Shown here piece after piece: positions 20,206-31,468 of a stretch of 64,000 nucleotides of DNA. The number at the start of each line of letters is the position of its first letter. Position 1 is the stretch's first letter. The notes below the pieces were generated by a model. The model did not search any database and had not been told where the DNA came from. It was given only the letters and a program-made list of their open reading frames with translations. The DNA lies in contig CM072863.1 of assembly GCA_036937835.1 (NCBI GenBank), positions 24,078,501 to 24,142,500 of the forward strand, in the 5' to 3' direction. The DNA comes from Pampus argenteus. Taxonomy: Eukaryota > Chordata > Actinopteri > Scombriformes > Stromateidae. The position numbers were made by a program, and so were the translations under genes.

Positions 20206-22608
20206 TCTCTTTGTTAGACTCAATTGGCTTCTGTCAGAGTGTAAACAAACCGACTCATTGTCTGAATCACACTCTTGACCTTATACTCTCATATGGCATT
20301 GAAATTGATCATCTAATAGTCTTTCCACATAATCCTATTCTATCTGACCATTTTCTAATAACCTTTGAGTTCATATTACTGGACTATAAGCCTTTTTTCA
20401 GAAACTCCTACAGCAGATGTTTATCTGACAGTGCTGTAGCCAAATTTAAGGAAACGATTACTATAGTATTAAATTCAATGCCATGTCTTAATGTTACAGA
20501 GGACTTAGCAGCTTCCTGTAGCCCCTCACACATAGATCAGCTCGTTAGTAATACTACAGAGTCATTACAGACAACTCTTGACTCTATTGCACCTCTGAAA
20601 AAGAAGACAATAAAACAGAGGAGGTTAGCACCATGGTATAGCCAGCACACTCACAAATTAAAGCAAGAGGCACGTAAATCTGAACGTAAATGGCGTGCCT
20701 CTAAACTAGAAGAATCTCGCCTAGCCTGGCAAGATAATCTTGCAATTTATAGGAAGGCTCTGCGTAATGCCAGAACAGCCTATTATTCCTCATTAATTGA
20801 GGAAAATAAGAACAACCCCAGGTTTTTCTTCAGCACTGTAGCCAGGCTAACAGAGAACCACAGCTCTATTGAGTCATCTATTCCTTTAAGCCTAACTAGT
20901 AATGACTTCATGAGCTTCTTTAATGATAAAATTCTAAATATTAGAGACAAAATTCATCACCTTTTGCCCTCATCAGGCACTCATCTGATTTCAGATACAG
21001 CAAGTTTGGAAATAGCTATAAAACCTGACATATATTTAGACTGCTTTTCTCCTGTCGACATTAAACAAATAACTACAATAATTTCTTCATCTAAGTCGTC
21101 AACCTGTCTCTTAGACCCCATCCCAACCAGGCTGCTTAAAGATGTATTACCTTTAGTTAGCCCGTCCTTATTGAATATGATTAATCTGTCTTTATTATCA
21201 GGATATGTACCACAGTCCTTTAAAATAGCTGTGATTAAGCCTCTTCTTAAAAAACCAACTCTAGATCAAGAGGTTTTAGCCAATTACAGACCGATATCAA
21301 ACCTTTCATTCATCTCGAAGGTACTTGAGAAAGCCGTAGCCAACCAACTATGTGATTTTCTCCACACAAACAGCCTATTCGAGGAGTTTCAGTCAGGATT
21401 TAGAGTAAATCATAGCACAGAGACCGCACTAGTTAAAGTTACAAACGACCTCCTAATGGCATCAGACAAAGGACTCATCTCTGTACTTGTCCTATTAGAT
21501 CTTAGTGCCGCATTTGACACCATTGACCATCAGATTCTCTTACAGAGACTGGAATACCAAATTGGCATTAAAGGAACCGCCCTAGGCTGGTTTAAGTCAT
21601 ATTTCCTAGACCGTTCTCAGTTTGTTCATGTTCATGATGAATCCTCCATGCAAACCAAAGTTTCTCATGGAGTCCCACAAGGTTCTGTATTAGGGCCACT
21701 TCTTTTCAGTGTATTTATTCCTCCCTATAGGGAACATTATTAGGAATCATTCAATTAATTTTCACTGTTATGCCGACGACACCCAATTATATTTATCGAT
21801 CAAGCCTGATGAAACCAATCACTTGACTAGACTTCAAGCATGCATTAAGGACATAAAAAATTGGATGACCCACAATTTTCTGATGCTAAATTCAGAAAAA
21901 ACTGAAGTTCTCGTAATAGGACCCAAACACCTTAGAAACTATCATTCCAGAGATTTAGCCTTAGATGGGATCACCCTGGCCACCAGCTCCACCGTAAAAA
22001 ATCTTGGCGTTGTTTTTGATCAAGACTTGTCCTTTAATAACTATATAAAACAACTTTCGAGGACTGCATTCTTCCACTTGCGTAACATTGCCAAAATCAG
22101 ACGCATTATATCTCAAGTGGATGCAGAAAAACTAGTCCATGCATTTGTTACTTCTAGGCTGGACTATTGTAACTCTTTGCTATCAGGCTGCTCTAATAAG
22201 TCTCTTAAGAGTTTGCAGCTGATTCAGAACGCTGCTGCACGTGTTCTGACAGGAACCAAAATCAGAGATCACATCTCTCCCATTTTGGCTTCCTTGCACT
22301 GGCTACCCGTTAAATCTAGAATAGAATTTAAAATTCTTCTACTAACTTACAAAGCTCTTCATGGTCAGGCACCATCATATTTAAAAGAGCTAATAGTACC
22401 TTACCACCCCACTAGAACATTGCGCTCCCAGGATGGTGGGTTCCTTGTGGTTCCTATAGTGTCTAAAAGTAGATTGGGAGCCAGAGCTTTCAGCTATCAA
22501 GCTCCTCTTCTATGGAATAAACTACCACTCTGTGTTCGGGAGGCAGACACGATCAACACCTTTAAGAGTAGACTTAAGACTTTCCTGTTTGATAAAGCTT
22601 ATAATTAG
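20206..22608 (+). pseudogene. L2-clade ORF2: endonuclease end and reverse transcriptase
   Basis: The first frame, to 21743, has the endonuclease SDH block (PILSDHFLITFE), a linker, and RT with NYRPISNLSFISKVLEKAV, VLLDLSAAFDTIDH and GVPQGSVLGPLLF. The second frame, 21709-22608, has CYADDTQLYLSI (active-site box), SEKTEVLVIG, the thumb, and the C-terminal block LLWNKLPLCVREADTI. A small frameshift around 21715-21730, relative to the other copy, separates them. The endonuclease N-terminus is missing. Confidence 0.92.
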
Positions 22609-23265
22609 GGCTGGCTCAGGTCATCCCTTAGTTTTGCTGCCATAGAACTAGACTGCTGGGGGACTCACATACTCTCTCGCTCTCTCTCTCTCATTCTCTC
22701 TCTCTCCTTATCTATCCATCTATCTAATCCATCTATATCTATCTATCATGTTACTAATTAAACTTCTTCCCCGGAGTTTCTGTGCTCTCTCGTCCAGCAG
22801 GTTCTTGTGGACTGTGTCTGCTGCTGTGGTCCTGCGTGGCGTCTACTGCATGTGTTGTCGCCGTTATCATTGTTGCCATATCCCCATTACAGTTTATAGT
22901 TATGTAATGATTTGCTGCTACTGTAATAATTAATCATTCATTGTAACCTATTCTTATCATCCACTTTAATTTATTATTATCCATTGTGAGTGTACAACAT
23001 GTGTGTGTTGATTTGTTCTGTACATGTGACATCATTGCACGTCTGTCCGTCCTGGGAGAGGGATCACTCCTCTGTGGCTCTTCCTGAGGTTTCTTCCACC
23101 TTTTTCCCTGTTAAAAGGTTTTTTGGTGGGCAAGTTTTTCCTCACTCGAATCGAGGGTCTAAGGACAGAGGGTGTCACTCCCTGTACAGATTGTAAAGCC
23201 CTCTGAGACAAATGTATTTTGTGATTTTGGGCTATATAAATAAAATTTGATTTGATTTGATTTGA
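20206..23265 (+). mobile_element. L2-clade LINE, 5'-truncated, inside the 5' LTR
   Basis: It begins within the endonuclease domain (TCTCTTTGTTAGACTC, matching position 42767 onwards of the longer copy) and runs to the TTTGA pentamer tail. The sequence is very close to the 41416-45820 copy, with scattered single-base differences and a different 3'UTR microsatellite (TC/CTAT repeats at about 22676-22747). Confidence 0.93.
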
Positions 23266-23690
23266 ATAAAATTGTTCAGGAGCCTCTGATGTCTTATGCT
23301 GTATTATTTATTGATTCTTGATCAAGGAGAAATAGAGACACAATCAGAATACACCTGAAGTGCTTGAAATCGGTCTCGCATTTTGCCAAACTCGTGATGG
23401 TGGAAATACTTTAAACCCAAAAGATCACACCCAAACCCTACACGCCCCAGATTTAGTCAAAGATAATGTCTTTGACCCTCAGAGTTGTTATTGTCCGCCT
23501 ATTCCAGTCTGGGGACACAGATGTCCGCTTACGCAGATTGGAACAGCAACAGCAAGCTATCTATTATGACTAGGAATGCAGCAACAGGTCACTTCGACCC
23601 TGGACACCATATTGTTTAGATATGGTGGCACCAGAAGAAAGACAAACAATTAATACTGCCGAGAAGGATAGAAAATTCCATAACAGTTTG

Positions 23691-24139
23691 GAAGTTGACA
23701 CAGCAAAAGAAGGGTATTTTTTTTTCTTGCAGTAATTTGCTGAGCGGTCAGCACATTGGTTTCCTTAGCTGCCAAAATGTGCTTATTTGTTGGTTAGAAC
23801 CATATGTTTTCATTGTATTTAATTATTTTCTTCATTTTAATTGAAAATGAAAAGCAAATGAACATTTGAAACCAGTGTTTTATTTTTTCCCTTGTTGAAG
23901 TAGACATTTTGTGTTGTATTAATTGTCCATTCTTATAACGTTATCTCGTTCTTTTATAACCCAAAAAAATACATAAAATGTAGCAGCATTCTTAATCTGC
24001 ATGCATGTTTGGGCATGTCTTCCAAAGAGTAGAACATGTGTTGCTGAAAACATTAAAATAAGTAAAAAACAAAGAAAAATCATGAGTATGTGTTGTCCAA
24101 CTGAATGGTTCTCTAATCAATTCTCTCTCAACTGAATTT
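23691..24139. other. Unassigned flank of the provirus
   Basis: AT-rich sequence with no recognised coding or repeat feature. Confidence 0.6.
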
Positions 24140-25197
24140 ACACAGGTGGACTCGAATTGGCGCCGCTCCTGGTGGCAGCCTGTTGCAGCAGCTCCGTAGT
24201 TTTTTTTTGTTATTTTTTGTATTTTTTTGTTTATTTTAGTTAATTTTAGTATTTTTTGTTTGTTTGTTTGTTTGTGAAAATGACCGGATCAATTTTTATG
24301 TACACGCGTGAACAGCTGATGGCGCTGAGTAATCCCGTGGTGCTGCCCGGAGACAGACCTGTGGTCCCGCAGGAGTTACGGAGGAGACGCCGGGGTAGCA
24401 GGTCCGGTACCAAACGGTGGGAGAGAAGAAAAAGACATAAACCAGCGGTACCAGCGATCATAATGGGAAACGTGAGGTCTCTTGGGAATAAGATGGATGA
24501 ACTGGCAGCACTGGTGAAGACCCAGAGGGAGTACCGCGAGTGTAGCATTTTATGTTTTACTGAAACTTGGCTGCACTCGCACATCCATGCTAACAGCGTC
24601 GGGTTGCCTGGTTACAGCTTGGTACGTGGAGACAGAGACTGTTCCTCAAGCCGGAAGAAGAAGGGAGGTGGGATTGCACTTTTTGTGAGTGAGAGGTGGT
24701 GCAATCCGGGACATGTCAACCTGAAGGAACGTCTCTGTTCCCTGGACATTGAACTGTTAGCTGTGGGAATGCGCCCGTATTATTTACCGAGAGAGTTCAC
24801 GTCCACCATCGTGATCGTTGTTTACATCCCTCCGTCAGCTGATGCAATGGTAGCCTGTGACGTCATCAGTTCCGCCGCTGCCAAACTACAGACTGAACAG
24901 GAAATCTTTCCTGCCACAGGCCATCAGCGTGTATAATAATAGCTAAAATCCGGTCATATATTATATATTATATATTATTATATTATATTTTATTTTACTT
25001 ATTCTTATGTAATTATTATCTTAATTTCTTATTCTTATTTAATTATCTTATTCTTATTTAATTATTAATTATTAATTAGTATCTTATTTGTTGGTTGTTC
25101 TTTTTATTTCATTGTGTTGTATTTGTGTTATGCTGCTGTTACACTCTAATTTCCCAGTTTTTGGGATTAATAAAGTATATCTATCTATCTATCTATC
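24140..25197 (+). mobile_element. Internally deleted Rex1-clade LINE with both ends present
   Basis: A GC-rich 5' region (GGCGCCGCTCCTGGTGG) and T tract lead to the N-terminal half of the endonuclease. The sequence then jumps to the last few codons of ORF2 and a Rex1 3'UTR ending TTTTTGGGATTAATAAAGT and ATCT repeats. All of RT is missing. The exact 5' boundary is approximate. Confidence 0.82.
24280..24944 (+). pseudogene. Rex1-clade endonuclease N-terminal half fused to the ORF C-terminus
   Basis: From MTGSIFMYTREQ the frame has a basic N-terminus, then IIMGNVRSLGNKMDEL, the catalytic block CFTETWLHS, GGGIALFVSERW and IVIVVYIPPSADA, which are AP-endonuclease motifs. After KLQTEQ (about 24904) it meets SFLPQAISVYNNS (shifted frame), the usual end of the protein. 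The endonuclease C-terminal catalytic His and all of RT are therefore deleted. Confidence 0.82.
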
Positions 25198-25423
25198 AAT
25201 TAAGCTGTACAAACATCTCAAGAATGCTCAGTGGAAATGAAATGCACTTGAGCTCAATTTTGAGCTTTATCAGCCTTGAAGAAGGCTGTGAATACTCATG
25301 TACAAGTGATTTTGTCATTTTTTAAACATTTATTTTAATAAAATTGCAAAACTCTCAAACAAACATAAACATAAATCGAATCAATTTTGGATTAAAGCTG
25401 TGATATAAAAAATCATATGTCAT

Positions 25424-25742
25424 CCGCGAGGAGCTCAGAGTAGAACCGCTGCTCCTCCGCATCGTGAGGAACCAGCTGAGGTGGCTCGGGCATCTCGTGA
25501 GGATGCCTCCTGGACGTCTTCCTAGTGAGACGTTCCGGGCACGTCCCTCCGGGAGGCGGCCCCAGGGAAGACCTAGGACATGCTGGAGGGACTACGTCTT
25601 TCGGCTGGCCTGGGAACGCCTTGGGGTCCCCCTGGGAGAGTTGACAGAAGTGGCTGGGGAGAGGGAAGTCTGGGCTTCCCTGCTGAAGCTGCTGCCCCCG
25701 CGACCCGAACACGGATAAGCGGAAGAAAACGAACGAACGAAT
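25424..25742 (+). mobile_element. LINE 3' end with CGAA tail, clade unresolved
   Basis: The plus strand reads LRWLGHLVRMPPGRLPSE, RRPQGRPRTCWRDYV and REVWASLLKLLPPRPEHG, then ends GCGGAAGAAAACGAACGAACGAATG. These are the last about 85 codons of a LINE ORF2 with a tetranucleotide tail. In fish such ends occur in RTE/Rex3-like or Dong-like LINEs; I cannot choose. It is related to the fragment at 10312-10525. Confidence 0.75.
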
Positions 25743-26590
25743 GTTTCTATTACTTTTATTGATTGCAGGTTATTAGTTCTGTACCATTGTGGGCCTATTA
25801 GTTACCCAATGAATGACCTTGACAAAGCATAAGGTGTTGTGGAAAAGTGGTGTTGCATAAATACTACTCTGCCACTCTGCTGCCCATTTGCTTAAAAACA
25901 AAAACATACAGGGTCGTTGGTGAGTAGGTCTGTTTGCATATATTTCCCTGATTGCAACTTTTAAATAAAGCAGTAGAATAGAGATGTGTTAATGTTAATT
26001 AATGTTATTAATTTGTCTTTGCCTTATTCCTGTATATTTAGCACTAGTTATGGAACAGTATGTTGCCAGAACATTGGGTGTTAATGTGTGTGGGTGCGGC
26101 TGAAGGTACATATGGATTTGTAGCCTATCAAGGACTCTCTAGCTTTTCTGAAAGTGCGTGGGAAGCTATAAATCCTTCAGTTATAGCACAGCCTGTATCA
26201 ATGAGTAACAAAAAAAGTGTCATCCAGAACAACACAAATATTTCAGATCTGATGCACCCCTTAGCAGGGTGATGCTGCTGTTTAACAATAGAACAGCTTT
26301 ATGATCAAACTAAATGTTATCAGCATGATAATCAGCTTTGTGCTTATGAAATGTTAGACATAAACACAAACACATTATACCCAATGTAATTGTTTAACAA
26401 TTAAACAATAATTTAACATTAACAACTGACTTTACAGTGCTGCTTGTCTACAAATCCTTTCTTCTTGGGAAAATTCAAGAACACTCAGGTCATCCGTCAT
26501 TGGTCTCTTATCTGTTTCAGTAAAGGTCAACACAAACATGGGAAAGCTGCATTTTTCTACAATTACATACCCTTGGTACAACTAGGAAAG

Positions 26591-26630
<40 letters not shown>

Positions 26631-27485
26631 ATCTATCTATCTAAATACTGATGCTGTAATTATTTAATTAACTTGATTGACATTCACTAGTTAAAACTAC
26701 ATGGTGAAGGTTAGGAAAAGATGGTGGCCTTTATGAAGACACCAACATTGACTGTTGCTTTAGAGAGAAAATATTCAATGACCAGTCATTTGAAAAGGTA
26801 GATATTTTGGCGTTTTAATCAGAAATGGGTGAGCAGTGGTGGAGAACCTTATTCAGATAGGACAGTTATGGGAAATATAACCTTGCATATTCACCACTGT
26901 TTGTATCCTCCTTTTTTACCAGCTGTTGTCAGTCACTGGTACTTTAGTCACTTGCATGCATTTTTTGGAGTTGGTCTGGCAGTGTGTTGTTGCAGTCTTC
27001 AGTATGGTTCCTAAATTATGTATCATATTACTAATTTGTACATCTCATGATTTAGAGAGTAAATTATTTATTCATCCTCCATCATCTGGCCACATATGTA
27101 TGTGGACAAGTGCACAACCTTTGTAGTAAAGGTCAGCAAGTCCTGTGCAGAAAATAGACAGAACGATAAAATAGGTCACGCTTACTCCCAATATTTTGTG
27201 GCTCTAAAAAAAATGGACCTGAATTGCTTCTCTAACCTTTAGACCGTCACTGCTCCCATTTCAGTGAAGTTCAAGCTTCAAAATATGTGTACTGTTCTTG
27301 TTCAACAGACTGAATGCATAGTATCAATTATCATTATGTAATTAGAGTTTTTATGGGTGAAGTTGAGGGTGATAACATGAATCACCAGAGGGCAGCAAAC
27401 TAATGCTACTGCTGAAGTTTAATGACTTGCCATTGACTTGGCCATCACGGGACACAACTGATCAAAAGCATTTCTGGCAAATGGT
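25743..27485. other. Unassigned spacer with ATCT microsatellite
   Basis: The only clear feature is a tetranucleotide run of CTAT/ATCT at about 26589-26642. Several short open frames have no recognised domain. Confidence 0.6.
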
Positions 27486-27487
27486 TA

Positions 27488-28143
27488 CCGTATTTTCCGG
27501 ACTATAAGCCATTACTTTTTTCCCATACTTTGAACCATACGGCTTATACAGAGGTGCAGCTTTTCTATTATTTTTTCTTCAGCCCACAGGAGGTATATAA
27601 TATTATTACACCCTAACCCCCTCAAAATGGAAAACCCATGAAGAAATTCTTATGATGCAGCTTTTAAGTTGAATGCCATCGATCTGGCTATCCGTGAAAG
27701 AAACAGAGCGGCTGCACGTAAGCTTGCCGTTAATGAATCTATGGTGAGACAGTATGTGATTAAGATAATCTGAGGCTGTTTAACTCTGACACTGAAGAGG
27801 ACGACTTCAGTGGCTTCAGTCCGCAGAAGAAATTAAGTGGTATGATGTTAGCATTAGTTTTAAATGCTCAGGAGGAAGATAAATAGTGATTTGTGGCTTG
27901 GGAGAATGAAGCGACTTTAATAGTTGTGCAGGAGGAAAAGGTGACAGCGATTTGGTGGTGATTTTATTGCCACGTTTATTGCTACTTTTATAAAATCTTT
28001 CTGTCCAAATAATTTATTTCTCAGCCTGGATATTAGGCGGCTTATAGTCTGGTGCGGCTTATATGTGACAAAATATATATTTCATTCAAATTTTATTGGG
28101 TGCGGCTTATATTTAGGTGCACTCTATAGTATCTAAAATACGG
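27488..28143 (+). mobile_element. Pogo-like DNA transposon, internally deleted (copy 1)
   Basis: The ends read CCGTATTTTCCGG at 27488 and, at the right, a diverged ATACGG, with TA at 27486-27487 and 28144-28145. Subterminal CTATAAGCC and GCGGCTTATAGTC form long imperfect inverted repeats. A remnant of the transposase DNA-binding domain lies inside (27655-27771); the DDE domain is absent. A second copy is at 46849-47745. Confidence 0.85.
27655..27771 (+). pseudogene. Pogo-like transposase DNA-binding domain remnant
   Basis: The reading AAFKLNAIDLAIRERNRAA then RKLAVNESMVR is the N-terminal helix-turn-helix seen in fish pogo/Tigger-type transposases, which bind the element ends. There is no good upstream start, and the homology stops after about 38 residues. 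Confidence 0.7.
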
Positions 28144-28303
28144 TATGCTAAAAACAGGTCTGTTGCAACCTCTAAACTGACATCAGAGTCTGTAGGCCGC
28201 TTGAGCCGCCCATTATGCAAAAACATGAGAGACGTGTCATCAGCTTGCTGTTGTCATTGGAATACTTTGATTATGTTCTAGCCCACATGCTCATCCCCTA
28301 GGG

Positions 28304-29840
28304 CAGGGGTCGGGAACCTTTTTGACTCAGAGAGACATGAAAGCAAAATATATAAAAATGTATTTCAGTGAGAGCCATATAATATATTTTAAGACTGAAT
28401 TCAAATAAATGTGAGTATAATAAGCCTCTGAATTTATTCTTTAAATAATGTTGTACTTTAGTTCTCACCATTAATGTGACCTCTGGTGCTGCATGGACTT
28501 GCTGATGGCTTTGTAGTCTGGTTGGTACTGGGTGAGGTTAAGCTTCATGCAAGTCTTGAGGCCTTCATCCGTTAAATATGATTGTAGGTTGGACTTGTGA
28601 GAATTGTGTCATGTGAGAATGACTGCTCACTTGCATATGTAGATCCAAACATAGTCAATACAGCAATACTCACATGTTGAGGTGTGTGGTATGTGACAGG
28701 AAGCATGTTCCAAGTTTTGATTATCAGCTGGTTTTCAGGTTCAAGTTTTTAATTTCTGTCCACATGTGCTTGCTCGCCAACTCTGCTTTCTGTCGTGCGA
28801 TTCTTTCCAAATCTTTATTTAGTGACTTATTTACCCACATGTCTGAGGCCTTCAGGTCAGCGGCTTCTGCTTAAAAATACCAGGAATGTAACTCAGGTTG
28901 GCTGTGTTCAGTGAACACTTGTTTGGATGGGTGATGAACTTAAAAAGATGTGTGCTCACGGAATTATGAACGACTGTAGGAGACTGGATGTGAAGCCAGC
29001 TAGCTGTTGGAGATTAATGGGTAGGATGGGTCTGTTTTCACGTTCACGGAGAAGCGCCACAAATCGTTTGTTTTTCCCCACCATAAATGGAGCACCATCA
29101 GTACACACTGAAATAAGTTTATCCATAGGTAGATTTTTTTCTTGAGCGAACTCCATAAAAGACTTGAATAAATCCTCACCCCTTGTGGACCCTTTTATTG
29201 GCAGAGAGCAAGACTTTCTTCATGCAGTGTGCCACCAGCAGCATATCTTGCAATCACACTGACCTGCAACAAATGCCTTACGTCTGTTGACTCATATAAA
29301 GCCAGGGAAAAGAATGGCGCTGCATGTATGTCCTTCACTTGCATTTCTTCCACTTGGTTTGCCATCATGATGGTATATTCATAAACAGTTCTTGCCGACA
29401 GAGGCATGTCTTGTATCTGTTTGATTATCTTGTTTTTGTAAAGGAGATCATCAAAAAGTTCATTGGCTACATCTAGCATGAACGTTTTAGCATACTCGCC
29501 ACCTGTGAATGGTTTTCCATTGCTCAGCAAAGCTAGCAGAATTATAGTTACCTTGCCGGGTCCATACGTTGAGTTTCTGCTGGCTAGCTTGCATCCTGCT
29601 CAGGAGCTCTTATCACACTTTCTTTCTGCTGTGTCCCGCGGGGTATTTTGATGCAAAGTTAGCATGGCGTGTGTCGAAGTGCAGCTTTACATTCAACAGT
29701 TTCATCGATGAAATTTTGTCAGTGCAAATTAAACACACTAGAACCTGCTCTCTCCACAAAGGCAAATTCTTCGGTCCATTCTTCCTGAAATGTACAATAC
29801 TCTTCATTTTTTTTTCTTTTCGCCATCTTCTTCGTTGAAC
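28304..29840 (-). mobile_element. hAT-Charlie-like DNA transposon, internally deleted
   Basis: The left terminus is CAGGGGTCGGGAACC at 28304, followed by AGAGAGACATGA and GAGAGCCATA, typical of Charlie-type ends. Transposase parts are on the minus strand, from the BED finger near 29800 to the dimerisation region near 28600. The right terminus was not found, so the boundary near 29840 is approximate and may have been lost when the neighbouring gypsy inserted. Confidence 0.75.
28590..29830 (-). pseudogene. hAT transposase: BED finger, partial catalytic region, C-terminal dimerisation block
   Basis: In minus-strand order: 29807-29613 with a BED-type finger (CLICTDKIS...HFDTRH) and FASKYPAGHSRKK; 29530-29195 with NGKPFTGGEYAKTFMLDV and APFFSLALYESTDV (first catalytic Asp region, Asp replaced by Tyr-Glu context); 29156-28956 with MDKLISVCTDGAPFMVGKNK, then an abrupt jump into LQQLAGFTSSLLQSF; and about 28700-28600 with AVLTMFGSTYASEQSFS, the hAT C-terminal signature. 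Frames differ between the blocks. The region between RENRPIL and LQQLAG is deleted. Confidence 0.75.
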
Positions 29841-30044
29841 AGTTAGCTTTGATGTAATGACCGAGCAGACTGATTAAAAAGGGGCCATTTACCTGTTTAT
29901 CCAGCTATGGCCAAGGCAGGCTATTATCATCCTATTAAAATAATGGACAATTGCTCCTGCAGTTTCAGTATGCTAGCAGACAGACCACATGCTGCATCAA
30001 TGCAGTAACTGCATAGTATGGTTTATTGCAATGACATAACGCAT

Positions 30045-30068
30045 GAGCATATATATATATATATATAC
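30045..30068. repeat. AT microsatellite at the truncated end of the gypsy element
   Basis: A TA dinucleotide run directly abuts the point where integrase homology stops (after STRDLPLQC). It may mark the break point. Confidence 0.8.
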
Positions 30069-31350
30069 ACTGCAGGGGGAGATCTCGTGTGGACAGCCAC
30101 ACCTTTTGACCAGGGTGGTACTGGGGGGCTGGAGAGCAATGTTTGTCCGCTAATAGCTTGTTGCGCTGGGTGGATCGAGTAAGAGCTGCTCGGGTGGCTT
30201 TCCATACTTCATGAACTCTGCGAAGGTGCTCACGGACTGAAGGCACGGCGGCCTCACGCTCCTGGGTGGGGAATAGAGGAGGTTGAAAACCATTAGCTGC
30301 CATGAATGGAGACATACCTGTGGCCGAGCTGACGAGGGAGTTGTGGGCATATTCAATCCAAGGCAGCTGGATGCTCCATGAGCAGGGATGTCTGGCAGAG
30401 ACACACCGGAGAGCTGCTTCCAAGTCCTGATTGGCCCGCTCTGTCTGGCCGTTAGATTGAGGGTGGTAACCGGATGATAAGCTGGAAGTTGCACCAATGG
30501 CTCTGCAAAAAGCCTGCCACACTTGAGACGAGAATTGTGGACCTCTGTCGGAAACTATGTCCACTGGAATACCATGAATCCTGAAAACCTGTGAAACAAG
30601 GAGATCTGCAGTCTCGAGAGCAGAGGGTAATTTAGGGAGAGGGACAAAATGAACAGATTTGGAGAACCGGTCAACTATAGTGAGGATGACTGTGTTACCT
30701 TTCGAAGGTGGTAGGCCAGTGATGAAGTCCACGGCTATGTGTGACCATGGACGGCTGGGGATGGGTAGTGGCTGTAATAACCCTGCTGGGGGGCGGTGAG
30801 ATGCTTTTCCTCGGGCACAGACAAAGCAGGCTGCTACGAACTCCCTAGTATCTCGTGTCATGCCCGGCCACCAGAAGCGCTGTTGGAGGAACATGAGGGT
30901 ACGATGAAAGCCAGGATGGCAGATGAGGGTTGAGGAATGTCCCCACTGTAAAACTTGGAAGCGAACTGTTTCGGGGACAAACAGCCAATCAGCTGGGCCA
31001 CCACCAGGATCAGATTGGGTCTGTTGAGCTCCTCTGACCACAGACTCGATCTCCCACTGAGCAGCTCCCACAAAACAAGAAGAGGGAAGAATGGGCAGTG
31101 ATTCCGATGAGGATGAATCCGGGGAGAACTGGCGAGAGAGAGAATCCGGTTTGACATTGCGACTTCCATGACGATATGAGATAGTGAAATTAAAGCGGCT
31201 AAGGAACAGAGACCAGCGAGCTTGACGAGAGTTAAGGCGTTTAGCAGAGTGAAGATAAGCCAGATTTTTGTGATCAGTCCATATGAAAAATGGGTGTGTG
31301 GATCCTTCAAGCCAATGTCTCAACTCCTGTAATGCTAACACAATAGCCAA
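30064..31350 (-). pseudogene. Ty3/gypsy RNase H end and integrase
   Basis: A long open frame begins in RNase H (FIWTDHKNLAYLHSAKRLN, RWSLFLSRFNFTISYRHG), then the zinc finger (H..H then CFVCARGK), then the catalytic core with AVDFITGLPPS (first Asp), DIVSDRGPQFSS (second Asp) and YHPQSNGQTERANQ (Glu). It ends in the GQKVWLSTRDLPL block. The D-D-E residues are all present. It is truncated before the usual end, including any chromodomain. The upstream RT lies in another frame; VDASELGVGAVLSQ near 31460 bridges them. Confidence 0.9.
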
Positions 31351-31468
31351 CAGTTTACGATTTCCAACATCATAATTTTGCTCTGCGGCTGAGAGTTGCT
31401 TGGAGAGGGGGCACAGGGGTGAAGCTTGTGGGTCTCTGGATGACGCTGAGATAGGACAGCCCCCACGC

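Larger units (their letters stand above)
10088..23685 (-). mobile_element. Endogenous retrovirus provirus, class I type, with nested insertions
   Basis: Both LTRs run TGTTGAGG...CATAACA on the plus strand and are flanked by the same pentamer GTTTG (10083-10087 and 23686-23690). Coding is on the minus strand, so the right LTR is 5' and the left LTR is 3'. Minus-strand order is primer site, gag, protease, RT, RNase H, integrase, env, polypurine tract. The gammaretroviral-style pol and the C-x6-CC transmembrane motif place it with class I elements. It carries a hAT in the 3' LTR, an L2 in the 5' LTR, Rex1 pieces at 13331 and 14950, and a SINE at 11533. Frameshifts, stops and deletions in protease, RT and integrase make it defective. 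Confidence 0.9.
20157..23685 (-). repeat. Proviral 5' LTR, interrupted by an L2 LINE
   Basis: LTR sequence is present at 20157-20205 and about 23266-23685; the middle is L2. Bases 20157-20205 are the same as 10088-10136. A minus-strand AATAAA lies near 23306-23312, in the ~60-base segment that the other LTR lacks. TCAGGAG occurs on both sides of the L2 (about 20197-20203 and 23276-23282), possibly a target duplication. Confidence 0.88.

Noticed and set aside
26589..26642. Possible CRISPR-like or satellite array
   Set aside because: It is a plain ATCT microsatellite with no spacers.
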